A DNA stretch of 64,000 bases, from the NCBI RefSeq assembly GCF_900607225.1, contig NZ_LR027842.1:2198980-2262979 (forward strand), written 5' to 3'. A model generated the notes under the pieces. That model saw only the letters and a program-made list of their open reading frames with translations, did not search any database and was not told the DNA's origin. This DNA comes from [Pseudopropionibacterium] massiliense. Lineage in GTDB: Bacteria > Actinomycetota > Actinomycetes > Propionibacteriales > Propionibacteriaceae. The first letter of the stretch is position 1; each line of letters begins with the position of its first letter. The translations under genes and the position numbers were made by a program. Shown here in pieces: positions 27,254-36,907 of the stretch.

Positions 27254-28284
27254 GATTCCCTCCTGCCGGGCAACAGCTGCTTGACCCTGCGCCCCTCCAG
27301 CGACAGTCGAGCCTCGTCGGGGCCGGGAAGATAGTAAAGAGCCAGGTCTTCCAAGATATCGACGGCAACTTTCATGGCAGCTCTCCGCTCGGCAGATGTG
27401 GCGGCAGTATCCCGAGCGATCCGAATGGCGCGCAGCACTTTTTCTGCGCGCCCGCGGGCCTCCGGCGGGAAATGCTTCATCCCAACGCGCTCGGCATGCT
27501 CCTTGGCGACTCGGAAAGCCGTCTCAATGGCGGCGGCCATCTCCATTTTTTCGTCGGCCTCCAAGCGGGCCGAAGCGGAATCCCACTCGAACAACACCAA
27601 GGCCAGTTTCTCACCGCAGGGGTCACCAGCATCGAACAGGGCCGGAAACTCGACGCGATAGGCGATGTCACTCAACAGGCGACCGTATTCCTCCTTCACC
27701 GCGTTCACCCGCTCGTCGGCGTCCGTTGAACGATCCCTCGGGAGCTCGAAGTCCTTCAGGGAGTGGGCCTGACCATCCATTGTGTACACAACTTTTCTGA
27801 TTCCCATGGTCAGCAGCTTTCCCGGGGCCAGGAGGAGCAGGAACAGGGAGGGCACCACGAGAATCCCCAGCAACAGGACCATTCGCCCGGTGAAGCCCGC
27901 TCCCCAGCCCCCATCGAGCCAGAGCCGCCAGAACATGATCCAAACAATAACCGCAAGCGCCGCTCCCCCGAACCTGATGGCACCGGAAATCTTTTTTCCC
28001 CGGATCTCACCCACCTGCCCCCGAGGTAATGAAAAAGCGCGAATCGGCGCCCCCCTCCCCGTCTGCATCACGAAATCCTTGAGCACCCGGGTTTTCAGCA
28101 CAAGAAATTCCGACGGCCCCGATTCGTTTTCATGAAAGAACCGGACCACGATCCTTCCATCGACCTTCCCGGGGCTCCGATCACACTCCGCCAGGCACAT
28201 GGCGTTGTCGAACTGCAGCAGGATGTTCTTCGGCAACAGATCGACTGGGGTTGACAAAGGAATCTCTTGCAGCCTGATTGCCAT
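27250..28284 (-). CDS. Unrecognised two-helix membrane protein, first of a paralogous pair
   Basis: 344 residues, no family recognised. The soluble N-terminus (residues 1-95) contains [20 protein letters not shown] and [13 protein letters not shown]. Two helices (about 99-121 and 131-156) follow, then a helical C-terminal domain with [38 protein letters not shown] and [10 protein letters not shown] shared with its neighbour. I infer duplication of one ancestral gene. ATG 28284 has no ribosome site; TATTCT (28298-28293) is eight bases upstream, hinting at a nearly leaderless message divergent from accD. The pair is absent from the otherwise similar mycobacterial gene order, so it looks like a lineage-specific insertion. 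Confidence 0.72.
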   Translation of the reverse strand: MAIRLQEIPLSTPVDLLPKNILLQFDNAMCLAECDRSPGKVDGRIVVRFFHENESGPSEFLVLKTRVLKDFVMQTGRGAPIRAFSLPRGQVGEIRGKKISGAIRFGGAALAVIVWIMFWRLWLDGGWGAGFTGRMVLLLGILVVPSLFLLLLAPGKLLTMGIRKVVYTMDGQAHSLKDFELPRDRSTDADERVNAVKEEYGRLLSDIAYRVEFPALFDAGDPCGEKLALVLFEWDSASARLEADEKMEMAAAIETAFRVAKEHAERVGMKHFPPEARGRAEKVLRAIRIARDTAATSAERRAAMKVAVDILEDLALYYLPGPDEARLSLEGRRVKQLLPGRRES

Positions 28285-28393
28285 GACACAACAGAATATC
28301 GATCTCCCGGTCCAGTACCTTCGTTGGATTCGCGGCAGGCGGTCACGCTCGGTCCCGCCGCGCCTGCTTCGTCCGGACGCTAAGGTTCCATGC

Positions 28394-29968
28394 ATGGACA
28401 TAGACATCCACACCACTGCCGGCAAATTGGCGGATCTGGGGCGTCGCATCGACGCGGCCGTCCATGCAGGTTCCGCCACAGCCGTCGAGAAACAGCACGC
28501 CAAGGGCAAGATGACAGCTCGCGAGAGGGTGCTGGCTCTCCTGGACGAGGGCAGTTTCGCGGAGCTGGATGAGTTCGCCCGGCACCGCTCCAAGAACTTC
28601 GGGATGGATGTCCGTCGCCCCTACGGGGATGGCGTGATCACCGGGACCGGCGCCATCCACGGCCGTCCCGTCTGTGTCTTCAGTCAGGATGTGACGATCT
28701 TCGGCGGGGCTCTGGGCGAGGTCTACGGAGAGAAGATCGTCAAGATCATCGACTTCGCCCTGAAGACCGGATGCCCCTTGATCGGGATCAACGAGGGTGG
28801 CGGTGCGCGTATCCAGGAGGGCGTGGTCTCCCTGGCACTGTACGGGGAGATCTTCCGTCAAAACACCCGGGCCTCCGGGGTGATCCCGCAGATCTCGCTG
28901 ATCATGGGAGCGGCGGCGGGCGGTCACGTCTACTCCCCCGCCCTGACGGACTTCGTGGTGATGGTGGACAAGACCTCGCAGATGTTCATCACCGGCCCGG
29001 AGGTGATCAAGACGGTCACGGGCGAGGACGTGTCCATGGAGGATCTGGGCGGTGGTCGTACCCACTCCAGCAGATCGGGGAATTCACACTATCTGGCGGC
29101 GGACGAGAACGACGCCCTGGAATACGTTCGCGACCTGATCAGCTACCTGCCGCAGAACAATCTCGAGGATCCCCCGGTCTACGACGACGCCGAGGTGGAC
29201 CTGACCATCACCGACCACGACAGGCAGCTCGACCAGCTCATCCCGGATTCCGCGAATCAGCCCTACGACATGCGCGAGATCATCCACAACGTACTGGACG
29301 ACGAAGAATTCCTCGAGGTCATGGAGCTGTTCGCAGGCAATGTGATCACGGGGTTCGGGCGGATCGAGGGCCGTCCCATCGGCATCGTCGCCAGCCAACC
29401 GACCGTGTTCGCCGGCTGCCTCGACATCGACGCCTCCGAGAAGGCCGCACGTTTCGTTCGCACCTGCGACGCCTTCAACATCCCGGTGCTGACCTTCGTC
29501 GACGTGCCAGGTTTCCTCCCCGGCGTAGACCAGGAGCACCAGGGCATCATTCGGCGCGGAGCAAAGCTCATCTTCGCCTACGCCGAGGCGACCGTGCCCA
29601 CCATCACGGTCATCACCCGCAAGGCCTACGGCGGGGCGTACATCGTGATGGGCTCGAAACATCTGGGAGCCGATGTGAACTTCGCATGGCCGACGGCGCA
29701 GATCGCGGTGATGGGCGCGCAGGGTGCGGTCAACATCCTGCACCGCAGGACCCTCGCGGAGGCCGAGGAACCCGACCGGCGTCGCCAGGAGTTGATCGAC
29801 GAGTACGACCAGGAGCTCGCGAACCCCTACATCGCCGCGGAGCGGGGCTACATCGACCAGGTGATCTACCCGCACGAGACCCGCGCCCAGATCATCCGGG
29901 TGCTGCGGCTGCTGCGCACGAAACGCGAGCAATTGCCGCCCAAGAAGCACGGGAACATTCCGCTGTGA
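28394..29968 (+). CDS. accD: Acyl-CoA (propionyl-CoA) carboxylase, carboxyltransferase beta subunit
   Basis: 524 residues, the size of AccD5/PccB. The subunit transfers the carboxyl group from carboxybiotin to acetyl- or propionyl-CoA, giving malonyl- or methylmalonyl-CoA. Oxyanion-hole motifs are present in both halves: [13 protein letters not shown] and [14 protein letters not shown] (residues 135-190), then [26 protein letters not shown] and [15 protein letters not shown] (360-430, quoted in part). The C-terminus ends KKHGNIPL, typical of the mycobacterial AccD5 group. It is followed, with a GTGA overlap, by the epsilon subunit gene. Substrate preference cannot be settled here; AccD5-type enzymes favour propionyl-CoA. 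Confidence 0.95.
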   Translation: MDIDIHTTAGKLADLGRRIDAAVHAGSATAVEKQHAKGKMTARERVLALLDEGSFAELDEFARHRSKNFGMDVRRPYGDGVITGTGAIHGRPVCVFSQDVTIFGGALGEVYGEKIVKIIDFALKTGCPLIGINEGGGARIQEGVVSLALYGEIFRQNTRASGVIPQISLIMGAAAGGHVYSPALTDFVVMVDKTSQMFITGPEVIKTVTGEDVSMEDLGGGRTHSSRSGNSHYLAADENDALEYVRDLISYLPQNNLEDPPVYDDAEVDLTITDHDRQLDQLIPDSANQPYDMREIIHNVLDDEEFLEVMELFAGNVITGFGRIEGRPIGIVASQPTVFAGCLDIDASEKAARFVRTCDAFNIPVLTFVDVPGFLPGVDQEHQGIIRRGAKLIFAYAEATVPTITVITRKAYGGAYIVMGSKHLGADVNFAWPTAQIAVMGAQGAVNILHRRTLAEAEEPDRRRQELIDEYDQELANPYIAAERGYIDQVIYPHETRAQIIRVLRLLRTKREQLPPKKHGNIPL

Positions 29969-30177
29969 CCGGGCGCTACGGCATTCGAGCGGCCGGGGCG
30001 ACGGAGGAGGAGGTCGCCGCCCTGGTGGTGGTCCTCCAGGCCCTCGACATGGCGGACGACAGGCTCAAGGCGGCCGACGACCGGCCGCTCGCGGGCGGCT
30101 GGAAATCCTATTACCGTACCGTGCGCCAGCAGCTCGTCTACGGACGTGACGCATGGCGCACCTACATCAGGTTCTGA
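29965..30177 (+). CDS. accE: Acyl-CoA carboxylase epsilon subunit
   Basis: A 70-residue protein starting at GTG 29965, which overlaps the accD stop (GTGA). It has the epsilon pattern: a [17 protein letters not shown] segment (residues 9-25) followed by a short linker and an aromatic tail [19 protein letters not shown]. In actinobacteria the epsilon subunit stabilises and activates the AccA3-AccD5 complex and is encoded right after accD5, as here. It was easy to miss because of its length and non-ATG start. The maf start lies two bases past its stop. Confidence 0.8.
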   Translation: MTGRYGIRAAGATEEEVAALVVVLQALDMADDRLKAADDRPLAGGWKSYYRTVRQQLVYGRDAWRTYIRF

Positions 30178-30179
30178 CG

Positions 30180-30788
30180 ATGCGTTTCATACTTGCTTCC
30201 AAGTCCCCCTCCCGATTGGAACTGTTGCGTCGAGCCGGTCTGGATCCCGAGGTCCACGCCAGCGACGTCGATGAATCACTGGTCACCGACCCCCAACCCG
30301 TACGACTCGCACTGCGGCTCGCGGCTGCGAAGGGGGAATCGGTGGCCGGGCGGGTGGCAGGCGATGCGATCTTCGTCGCCTGTGATTCCGTGCTGGAGTT
30401 CGAGGGACGCGCGCACGGAAAACCCCGCACCGTCGAAGCCGCAACCACGCAGTGGCAGCGGATGCGAGGCCGCCAGGGAGTGCTGCACACGGGACATTTC
30501 GTGTTGGTCCGCCGCAACGGCGATGCCCGGCAGGCGTTGCGCACCGCGAGCACCGTGGTGAAGTTCGCCGATGTCACGGATGAGGAGATCGCCGCCTACG
30601 TCGCGCACGGCGAACCTCGCTGGGTTGCAGGCGCCTTCACCATCGACGGACTGGGTGGCGCATTCGTCACGGGCGTCGAGGGAGATCCCCACAACGTGGT
30701 CGGCCTGTCCCTTCCCCTGCTGAGACAGATCCTGCTCGATCTGGGCGTCACCTGGCCGAGTCTGTGGCGTGGTGACGTCCAGACCTGA
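30180..30788 (+). CDS. maf: Maf-family nucleotide pyrophosphatase
   Basis: 202 residues. Maf proteins hydrolyse non-canonical or dTTP/UTP-type nucleoside triphosphates and are linked to division arrest and mutation avoidance. The signature FILASKSPSRLELLRRAG (residues 3-20) is present, together with DESL, AAAKGESVA (near 58), VACDSVLEF (near 78, with the catalytic Asp) and GKPRT. GAFTIDGLGGAFVTGVEGDPHNVVGLSL (quoted in part as VEGDPHNVVGLSL, near 170) closes the active site. ATG 30180 is chosen because it aligns with the family start and follows accE by two bases; an upstream in-frame ATG at 30153 lies inside accE. Confidence 0.94.
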   Translation: MRFILASKSPSRLELLRRAGLDPEVHASDVDESLVTDPQPVRLALRLAAAKGESVAGRVAGDAIFVACDSVLEFEGRAHGKPRTVEAATTQWQRMRGRQGVLHTGHFVLVRRNGDARQALRTASTVVKFADVTDEEIAAYVAHGEPRWVAGAFTIDGLGGAFVTGVEGDPHNVVGLSLPLLRQILLDLGVTWPSLWRGDVQT

Positions 30789-30790
30789 CC

Positions 30791-31471
30791 TCACTCCTGA
30801 GGGCGTTGCTCCAGCCTCACCCGGGTGACCCGGCTCCAGTCGTCGAACGCGCAGTGCACGCGTGTCCCGTTCGGGTAGGTCAGGACGATGCCACCGTCGT
30901 TGGTCCGTACCGGCCTGAGACCTCGTTGAGCACCGAAGTTACCGATCGTCTGGCGATGGTTCCTCGAGTACTCGAGACAGGCCGACATCATTCGCGGCAG
31001 CGCTTCCGGCGTGGGGACGGGCAGTTCGAGGTTGAAAATGGCGAGATAGGCCACGCCGCTGCCGTACGGGGCCGCATAGATGGCCGGCGCGCCCGACAGC
31101 CGTGCGGCGAGGAAGGCGACGGCGGATCCCGGTCTCATCCCGTAGTCCGTCACACCTTCCAGGGAGAACGATTCCACGGTGAACTCCGGGATACCCGCCT
31201 CGCGCCCCTTCGCGCACCCCGGCAGGATTGCCGACACCACGGGATGCGAGGCGCCGTACCCGGGGTTCGCCCAGGACCACATCCACGTGTTCGAGATCTC
31301 GGAGGAGGTACCGACCATCGCTATGTCATAGGTCCGCTCCCCCAACCACAGCCTGCGCTGGTCCAGATCGACCTCCCACTGGGTGGAGCCGGCCTCGTCG
31401 AGCAGGGCCTGCTGCCCCTCCACGGCCAGCAGGGCGAAGTCGGTCAGGGCATCAGCGAGAGTCACGGCCAT
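30791..31471 (-). CDS. DUF6882-like protein
   Basis: 226 residues, cytoplasmic in appearance. The pattern TYDIAMVGTSSEISNTWMWSWANPG (quoted in part: GTSSEISNTWMWSWANP, near residue 52) with further conserved Gly/Tyr segments (AIYAAPYGSGVAYLAIF, near 137) resembles the DUF6882 family of bacterial proteins without known function. ATG 31471 is the start that fits the family; an upstream in-frame ATG exists at 31534. It is convergent with maf (two bases between stops) and divergent from the coiled-coil gene. I infer no specific role. Confidence 0.65.
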   Translation of the reverse strand: MAVTLADALTDFALLAVEGQQALLDEAGSTQWEVDLDQRRLWLGERTYDIAMVGTSSEISNTWMWSWANPGYGASHPVVSAILPGCAKGREAGIPEFTVESFSLEGVTDYGMRPGSAVAFLAARLSGAPAIYAAPYGSGVAYLAIFNLELPVPTPEALPRMMSACLEYSRNHRQTIGNFGAQRGLRPVRTNDGGIVLTYPNGTRVHCAFDDWSRVTRVRLEQRPQE

Positions 31472-31631
31472 GAAGCAATGCTTCCACATTTTCGGCCCAG
31501 TGCTCGAGGGAAAACCAACCCCTTCCAGAACCAAGGTAATTTTATTTTCAATTTTCTCAAAGTGTTATCGCCGGTTGACCAGTCCCAGCGGGGACTTGAA
31601 GGACGGCTTGGGCGAGCAGCAGAATTGGGGC

Positions 31632-33017
31632 ATGTCGCTGCCTGCCCGTTCCCCCCTGACAGACGTCGGGGCGAAGGCTGCCAGGATTCTGGACCAGGCC
31701 CAGGCGATGGCCGACCAGTTGAGGGCCGAAACCCGGGCGGAGGTCCTGGAGATCCTGCGACGCCACGAGGCGGAGCGCACCGCGGCCGAGGACCTCGCGG
31801 CAGCAAACACACAGGCCCGGCAGGAACTGGCCGACACCCGTGATCAGGCGCGTCAGCGCATGGCCAAGGCCGACGAGGAAGCGCGCTCCACCATGCGTGA
31901 GGCCTCCTCCAGAGCAGCCCGACTGGTGGCCGGGGCAGAACAGACCTGCGACCAGCTGCGCGCCGACGCCACATCGGAGGCGAAACAGATAGTCCAGCGC
32001 AGCCGCGATGAGGCGGAGCGGATCCTGGCAGAGGCCAGGAAGGCAGCCGAAGAGGTCGCAACGCTACAGCGCACCGAACAGGAAAAGCTGCAAGCCACCT
32101 GGAGCGAGCGGGAACGAGCGTGCGAGAAGAAGATCGCCGCGCGCAGGGCGGAGGCCGAGACGGAGATCAGGCAGTCCCTGACATCGGCCCGCACGGAGGC
32201 CCGGGAGATCGTGGAGAAGGCCCGCGCGGAAGCTGAGCGAATCAGGAGGTCGACCACCGCGTGGCGCGAGGAATACGTCGCCGCGGCGGAAGCAACGGTG
32301 GTCACCGCCGAGAAACAGCGTGATGACCTGCTCGCCTCGGCCCAGAAAGAATCCCAGCAGCTGCTCAAGGAAGCATCGTCACAGCTGAGCTGGACCAAAC
32401 AAACCGTGGCCGATCTGCGCAGCAGCGTCGAGGCCGAGGTGGAGGCGAAACGGGCCGAGGCAGCGGAAGAGCTCGAGCTCTGGAAACAGACCCAGAAGGA
32501 CGACCTCGACGCCTTCATCGTCTCCCGCCGCCACGAACTGGCGGTTGCGGAGGCCGCCACCATCGCTGCGGTGCGGGAAGCGAACGAAAGGGTCGGGAGT
32601 CTGCTCTCGGCGGCCCAGGAGGAAGCCGAACGAACTCGTCGCACCGCCGAGCAGGAAGCCGACGCTCGTCGTCGCACCGCAGCCGAGGAATCACGAGAGC
32701 TGGTCGAAAGGGCCAACCGGATCCTCGCCGTCGCCAAGGACGAGGCCCAGACGTTGCGGGAGCAGACGATGACCGAGCTGGAGAAGCTCCACTCGGAGCA
32801 CTACACGAAACTACGAACCGATCGCGAAACCGCCAAACGCGAGGTCGAGCAGGCCCGCGCAGAAGCGGAGCACGCCCGCGCAGACGCACGTCGCAGGCTG
32901 AGGGATGCACGCGAAGAGGTGAAGGCACTCTCCAAACAGCGCGACGAGATCACATCCCAGTTGAGTAAACTGTCCGGGGTCATTGAGGCTTTGGCCGCAC
33001 CCGGCGACAATGAATGA
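31632..33017 (+). CDS. Long coiled-coil protein, polar-growth scaffold-like (Scy/FilP type)
   Basis: About 461 residues, almost all a continuous Ala/Glu/Arg-rich coiled coil with repeating segments such as RAEAERIRRST, SRDEAERILAEARKAAEE and RTAEQEADARRR. It has no signal peptide, membrane helix or enzymatic motif. Composition and length resemble actinobacterial intermediate-filament-like or DivIVA-associated proteins (Streptomyces Scy and FilP). I assign only that structural class. ATG 31632 has no strong ribosome site; TTG 31608 just upstream with AAGGA nearby is an alternative start. The next coiled-coil gene begins eight bases downstream, so they are co-transcribed. Confidence 0.75.
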   Translation: MSLPARSPLTDVGAKAARILDQAQAMADQLRAETRAEVLEILRRHEAERTAAEDLAAANTQARQELADTRDQARQRMAKADEEARSTMREASSRAARLVAGAEQTCDQLRADATSEAKQIVQRSRDEAERILAEARKAAEEVATLQRTEQEKLQATWSERERACEKKIAARRAEAETEIRQSLTSARTEAREIVEKARAEAERIRRSTTAWREEYVAAAEATVVTAEKQRDDLLASAQKESQQLLKEASSQLSWTKQTVADLRSSVEAEVEAKRAEAAEELELWKQTQKDDLDAFIVSRRHELAVAEAATIAAVREANERVGSLLSAAQEEAERTRRTAEQEADARRRTAAEESRELVERANRILAVAKDEAQTLREQTMTELEKLHSEHYTKLRTDRETAKREVEQARAEAEHARADARRRLRDAREEVKALSKQRDEITSQLSKLSGVIEALAAPGDNE

Positions 33018-33025
33018 GGAGACCG

Positions 33026-34060
33026 ATGACCGACGAAACATTCGCAACGGTGCGCCGAGGCTACGATCCAACCCAAGTGGATTCCGTTTTGCGCCGGATG
33101 CGCCAGACACACGCCGCTGCTCTGCAGGAGGCAGCCACCCAGACGGTTGAAATCAACAAACTCAATCAGGCGCTTGAGGCTTCCCAGGGCCGCGTCACCG
33201 GGCTGCAGCAGCAGGTGAGCGAACTCCAGGAGCAGGTGAATCAGGCCCAGGCACACGGCTCGAGCGGCCAGGGCACCGACTTCTCCTCCCTCGGGGAGCG
33301 GATCGTCCAGATGCTGAACCTTGCGCAGGAAGAAGCGGATGACATTCGATTGCGCGCCCAGGAGGACGCGGAAGCGATGGAGATCCAGGTGGCGCACGAG
33401 GTGGAGCATGCTCGTGCCGCCGCGGATGGTTATGCCTCCGAGACCCGTACCAAGGCCGAGGCAGATGCCGCCCGGATCATCGAGCAGGCCAACCGTGAGG
33501 CCGATGAGCTGTTGGATCACGCCGACCGCGAGGCCTCCGCGCGTCGCCGCGAGGCCGAGGCCGTCTTCGAGCAACAACGCGCGGCGGCTGGCGCAGCAGC
33601 AGCTGAGTTCGAGGCGACGCTCGCGGAACGCCGGGAGCGCGCGACCGCCGAGTTCGCCACCCAGATGGCCAACCATGAACGCGCCCTCGCCGTGGCCAAT
33701 GACAAGTTGACGGAGGCACAGACCGAGGCGGCTCGCGTCCTCGAAGAGGCTCATGCCTCCGCGGAGGAGGAACGGGAGCGTGCCGCATCCGAGGCGAAAT
33801 CGCGTCTGGAGAACGCACGGATCGCCGCCGAGAGGGTCAAGCGAGAGTCGGAGCGCGAGTTGAGTGCCCTGGCTGCCCGTCGCGACTCCATCACCGAGCA
33901 GCTCGCGAATGTCCGCCAGATGCTGTCCACCTTGGGAGGTAGCGCGCTGTCGATGAACCTGGCACCTGCCGCCAGCCCGACCAGCCCGGGTGACGTGGCC
34001 GCCGAGGAGGCTGCCACGAAGAAGAACGCCTCGCCCAGAACGGGCGCCAAGGCCAGGTGA
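33026..34060 (+). CDS. DivIVA-domain coiled-coil protein
   Basis: 344 residues. The first 30 (ETFATVRRGYDPTQVDSVLRRM) carry the DivIVA N-terminal signature RRGYDPxQVD, which in that family senses membrane curvature and forms the head of the coiled coil. The rest is a long heptad-rich rod (residues 40-300) ending in a flexible Ala/Ser/Pro tail. DivIVA-type proteins recruit the wall-synthesis machinery to poles and septa in actinobacteria. AGGAGA lies five bases before ATG 33026. With the gene just upstream it forms a two-gene cytoskeletal unit, which takes the position occupied by sulfurtransferase genes in mycobacteria. Confidence 0.82.
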   Translation: MTDETFATVRRGYDPTQVDSVLRRMRQTHAAALQEAATQTVEINKLNQALEASQGRVTGLQQQVSELQEQVNQAQAHGSSGQGTDFSSLGERIVQMLNLAQEEADDIRLRAQEDAEAMEIQVAHEVEHARAAADGYASETRTKAEADAARIIEQANREADELLDHADREASARRREAEAVFEQQRAAAGAAAAEFEATLAERRERATAEFATQMANHERALAVANDKLTEAQTEAARVLEEAHASAEEERERAASEAKSRLENARIAAERVKRESERELSALAARRDSITEQLANVRQMLSTLGGSALSMNLAPAASPTSPGDVAAEEAATKKNASPRTGAKAR

Positions 34061-34070
34061 CCGGGCTCCG

Positions 34071-34478
34071 TCACTGCTCGCGGTCGGTTCGCAGGGAAAG
34101 CGCCGAGAGTTCAGCGGTGACGGTGAAGGCTCCCTGCCACTGACCGCGTCGGAACAACAACGAATCCTGCCCGTCAGCCGTGATCTCGAATCCGGCGGCG
34201 GGCAGGTTCCGTCTCAGCCAGGCTGCGAGCTCCGCCCCGCCGGGGGATGTGATGGTCACGGTGATGTTGGATTCCAGGTCGATGCGGTCACGGATCACCA
34301 GCCCGGAGGGAAGCCAGAACTCGGCGGGACCGTTGCGGAACCCGAGTTGGGTCAGGGTGACGCCATCGGTGGGGGCATCGGCGGTCCATGTGACCTCCGG
34401 GGTGGCCGGCTGTGGCGGCGGGGTGGTGCAGCCGGCGAGCGCCAGGAGCGCCAGCAGCCCTGCCGCAGTTCTCCTCAT
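34071..34478 (-). CDS. Small lipoprotein of unknown function
   Basis: 135 residues. The N-terminus is a lipoprotein signal (RRTAAGLLALLALAGC) with the lipobox LALAGC, so the mature protein should begin at Cys 17, anchored to the outer face of the membrane. The mature part is Pro/Thr-rich and then beta-like (LGFRNGPAEFWLPSGLVI, DSLLFRRGQW). I recognise no domain. Its ATG overlaps the NUDIX stop by four bases, so it is translated from the NUDIX message. It is convergent with the coiled-coil gene, ten bases apart. Confidence 0.75.
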   Translation of the reverse strand: MRRTAAGLLALLALAGCTTPPPQPATPEVTWTADAPTDGVTLTQLGFRNGPAEFWLPSGLVIRDRIDLESNITVTITSPGGAELAAWLRRNLPAAGFEITADGQDSLLFRRGQWQGAFTVTAELSALSLRTDREQ

Positions 34479-34966
34479 CGGCGTTTCAATCCGAGCACGA
34501 CATCGCGGGGGTCCTCCAGGCAGATGCGGACCTGCTCAGCCAGTCGTTCCTGCCGCGGGCTCGGGAGCCGGCCCGCCGGGAACCAGCCGAAGTCGCTGAT
34601 CTCGCCGTCGCCGATTCCGGGCCGGCCGCCCACCAGACGACCCCGGAACCCATGATCCAGGAACCGACAGCGGTCGCCGTTGGGGAAGGTGACCTCGTCC
34701 ATGACGTCCAGCCACAGCATCCGCTCCACCTCAACCTCGACGCAGGCCTCCTCCAAGGCCTCCCGCACAACCGTGTCGGCAGGGTTCTCCCCCGGTTCCA
34801 CGATCCCGGAGATCGCGGCCCAGTTGCCGTCGTCGGCGCGACGGCCGAGCAGCACCTCGGGCCCGGTCGCTTCCTCCCGCAGCACCACGAGGGTGGCCCC
34901 GCTCAACCACAGCGTCTCGTTCCCGATGTGGCGGCGCAGCTCGAGGATGAACCCAGGTGTCGGCAT
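34475..34966 (-). CDS. NUDIX hydrolase
   Basis: 163 residues with a complete NUDIX box GIVEPGENPADTVVREALEEACVEVE (quoted in pieces: GIVEPGENPADT and REALEEAC, near residues 57-79), fitting Gx5Ex7REUxEExGU except that the final Gly is Cys. Such enzymes hydrolyse nucleoside diphosphates linked to another group; the substrate cannot be read from sequence. TAGGGT (34979-34974) lies seven bases before ATG 34966, so it may be leaderless. It is divergent from accA3. Confidence 0.88.
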   Translation of the reverse strand: MPTPGFILELRRHIGNETLWLSGATLVVLREEATGPEVLLGRRADDGNWAAISGIVEPGENPADTVVREALEEACVEVEVERMLWLDVMDEVTFPNGDRCRFLDHGFRGRLVGGRPGIGDGEISDFGWFPAGRLPSPRQERLAEQVRICLEDPRDVVLGLKRR

Positions 34967-35119
34967 GGCTCCAACCCTAGGGGCCCGACGAAGGGCCGCC
35001 CTGTTACACGCTGGGCAACGGATGAAAATCCTCGGGAGACGATGCGGCAGGCGGACGAAGCGCAGGTTCGTGGTTGCCACTAGACTCCGCCGAAGAGGGT
35101 CTAGCGGAGGAGGCAGAAG

Positions 35120-36898
35120 GTGAACAGCGGGGCCATCTCGAAGGTTCTGATCGCCAACCGCGGGGAGATCGCCGTCAGGGTGATCCGGGCCGCGCGCGAC
35201 GCGGGCATCGCCTCGGTCGCCGTGTATGCCGACTCCGACGCGGGCTCCCTGTTCGTGACGCTCGCGGACGAGGCCTTCGCCCTGGGCGGGGCGACTCCCG
35301 CTGACACCTACCTGAGCGTGGAGAAACTCCTCGACGTGGCACGCCGTTCCGGCGCCGATGCAGTGCACCCGGGTTACGGTTTCCTGGCCGAGAACGCCGG
35401 TTTCGCCCGCGCCGTCATGGACTCGGGCCTGACGTGGATAGGCCCCCCCCCCGAGGCCATCGAGAGCCTGGGTGACAAGGTCAGGGCCCGCCACATCGCC
35501 CAGAAGGTGGGTGCCCCGCAGGTGCCGGGCACCCCCGATCCCGTCGCCGACGCCGCGGAGGTGGTGCGTTTCGCGGAGCGGCACGGCCTGCCGGTGGCCA
35601 TCAAGGCGGCCTTCGGTGGTGGCGGTCGCGGGCTCAAGGTGGCCCGCGCCCTCGAGGAGATCCCCGAGCTGTTCGACTCCGCCACCCGGGAGGCCGTCAC
35701 CGCCTTCGGGCGGGGCGAATGCTTCGTGGAACGCTACCTGGACAAACCCCGGCACGTGGAGACCCAGTGCCTGGCCGACGCACACGGCAACGTGGTGGTG
35801 GTCTCCACCCGCGACTGTTCGCTGCAGCGCCGTCACCAGAAGCTCGTCGAGGAGGCACCGGCGCCGTTCCTCAGCCCGGAGCAGGAAGAGCTGCTGCGCA
35901 GCTCGTCGAAGGCCATCCTGAAGGAGGCCGGGTACGTCGGCGCGGGAACCTGCGAGTTTCTCGTCGGTCTCGACGGAACCATCTCCTTCCTGGAGGTCAA
36001 CACCCGCCTCCAGGTGGAGCACCCGGTTTCCGAGGAGGTCACGGGGCTGGATCTGGTGCGGGAGATGTTCCGCATCGCCGAGGGCGAGGAGCTGGGCTAC
36101 GACGACCCCGAGGTCCACGGCCACTCGATCGAGTTCCGCATCAACGCCGAGGACGCCGGGCGTGGTTTCATGCCCGCCCCCGGCACCCTGGTCAAGTGGC
36201 ACGCCCCCACCGGCCCCGGGATCCGCATCGACGAGGGCTATCACGCGGGCATGACCGTGCCGGGAGCCTTCGACTCGCTCGTGGCGAAACTCATCGTCAC
36301 CGGCGCGAACCGCACCCAGGCCCTGGCCCGGGCGCGCCGCGCCCTGGGGGAGCTGCAGGTCGAGGGGATGCCGACGGTCGTCCCGTTCCACCAGGTTCTG
36401 CTGGAGGAACCCGACTTCGTGGCCGCCGGCGGCGGGTTCAAGGTCCACACCCGCTGGATCGAGACCGAGTTCACCAACGAGATTCCCGCCTACACGGGAG
36501 TGCTGGGTGAGCCCGAGGACCTGGGCGAACCCGAGGTGATCGCGGTGGAGGTCAACGGGCGTCGCATGGAGGTGAAACTGCCCGCCGGTTTCGGGACCCG
36601 TCCCGAGGCCCGCAGCAAGACCCCGAAGCGCCCCACCCGCCGCGACCGGGGTGGCGCCAAGGTCTCCGCCCCGAACGGAAACGGGCTGATCTGCCCCATG
36701 CAGGGCACCGTGGTGAAACTCTCCGTCCAGGAGGGCGAGGTCATCGAGGAGGGCCAGGTGGTGGCGGTCATCGAGGCCATGAAGATGGAACAACCGCTGC
36801 ACGCCCACCGGCCCGGCCAGGTGGTGAGGCTAGCCATCGCCCCCGGACAGCCCGTCAACGCGGGCGATGTTCTCTGCGAGATCGTCGACCCGGAGTAG
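35120..36898 (+). CDS. accA3: Acyl-CoA carboxylase alpha subunit (biotin carboxylase plus biotin carrier)
   Basis: 592 residues with two domains. Residues 1-450 are biotin carboxylase: [17 protein letters not shown], the ATP-grasp loop [12 protein letters not shown] (near 172), and [20 protein letters not shown] (near 290, quoted in full as 20 residues). Residues 520-590 are the biotin carrier, with biotinylated Lys in [11 protein letters not shown] (near 555). It carboxylates biotin and hands it to the AccD subunits, with BirA supplying the biotin. GTG 35120 follows a GGAGGAGG ribosome site. A run of ten C bases (35443-35452) codes Gly-Pro-Pro-Pro in the carboxylase domain and is a possible slippage point. 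Confidence 0.96.
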   Translation: MNSGAISKVLIANRGEIAVRVIRAARDAGIASVAVYADSDAGSLFVTLADEAFALGGATPADTYLSVEKLLDVARRSGADAVHPGYGFLAENAGFARAVMDSGLTWIGPPPEAIESLGDKVRARHIAQKVGAPQVPGTPDPVADAAEVVRFAERHGLPVAIKAAFGGGGRGLKVARALEEIPELFDSATREAVTAFGRGECFVERYLDKPRHVETQCLADAHGNVVVVSTRDCSLQRRHQKLVEEAPAPFLSPEQEELLRSSSKAILKEAGYVGAGTCEFLVGLDGTISFLEVNTRLQVEHPVSEEVTGLDLVREMFRIAEGEELGYDDPEVHGHSIEFRINAEDAGRGFMPAPGTLVKWHAPTGPGIRIDEGYHAGMTVPGAFDSLVAKLIVTGANRTQALARARRALGELQVEGMPTVVPFHQVLLEEPDFVAAGGGFKVHTRWIETEFTNEIPAYTGVLGEPEDLGEPEVIAVEVNGRRMEVKLPAGFGTRPEARSKTPKRPTRRDRGGAKVSAPNGNGLICPMQGTVVKLSVQEGEVIEEGQVVAVIEAMKMEQPLHAHRPGQVVRLAIAPGQPVNAGDVLCEIVDPE

Positions 36899-36907
36899 CT
36901 CCGATCG

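Noticed and set aside
34967-36808. A very long minus-strand frame extending the NUDIX gene antisense to accA3
   Set aside because: The extra sequence is the complement of a well-conserved biotin carboxylase. The NUDIX fold begins at 34966.
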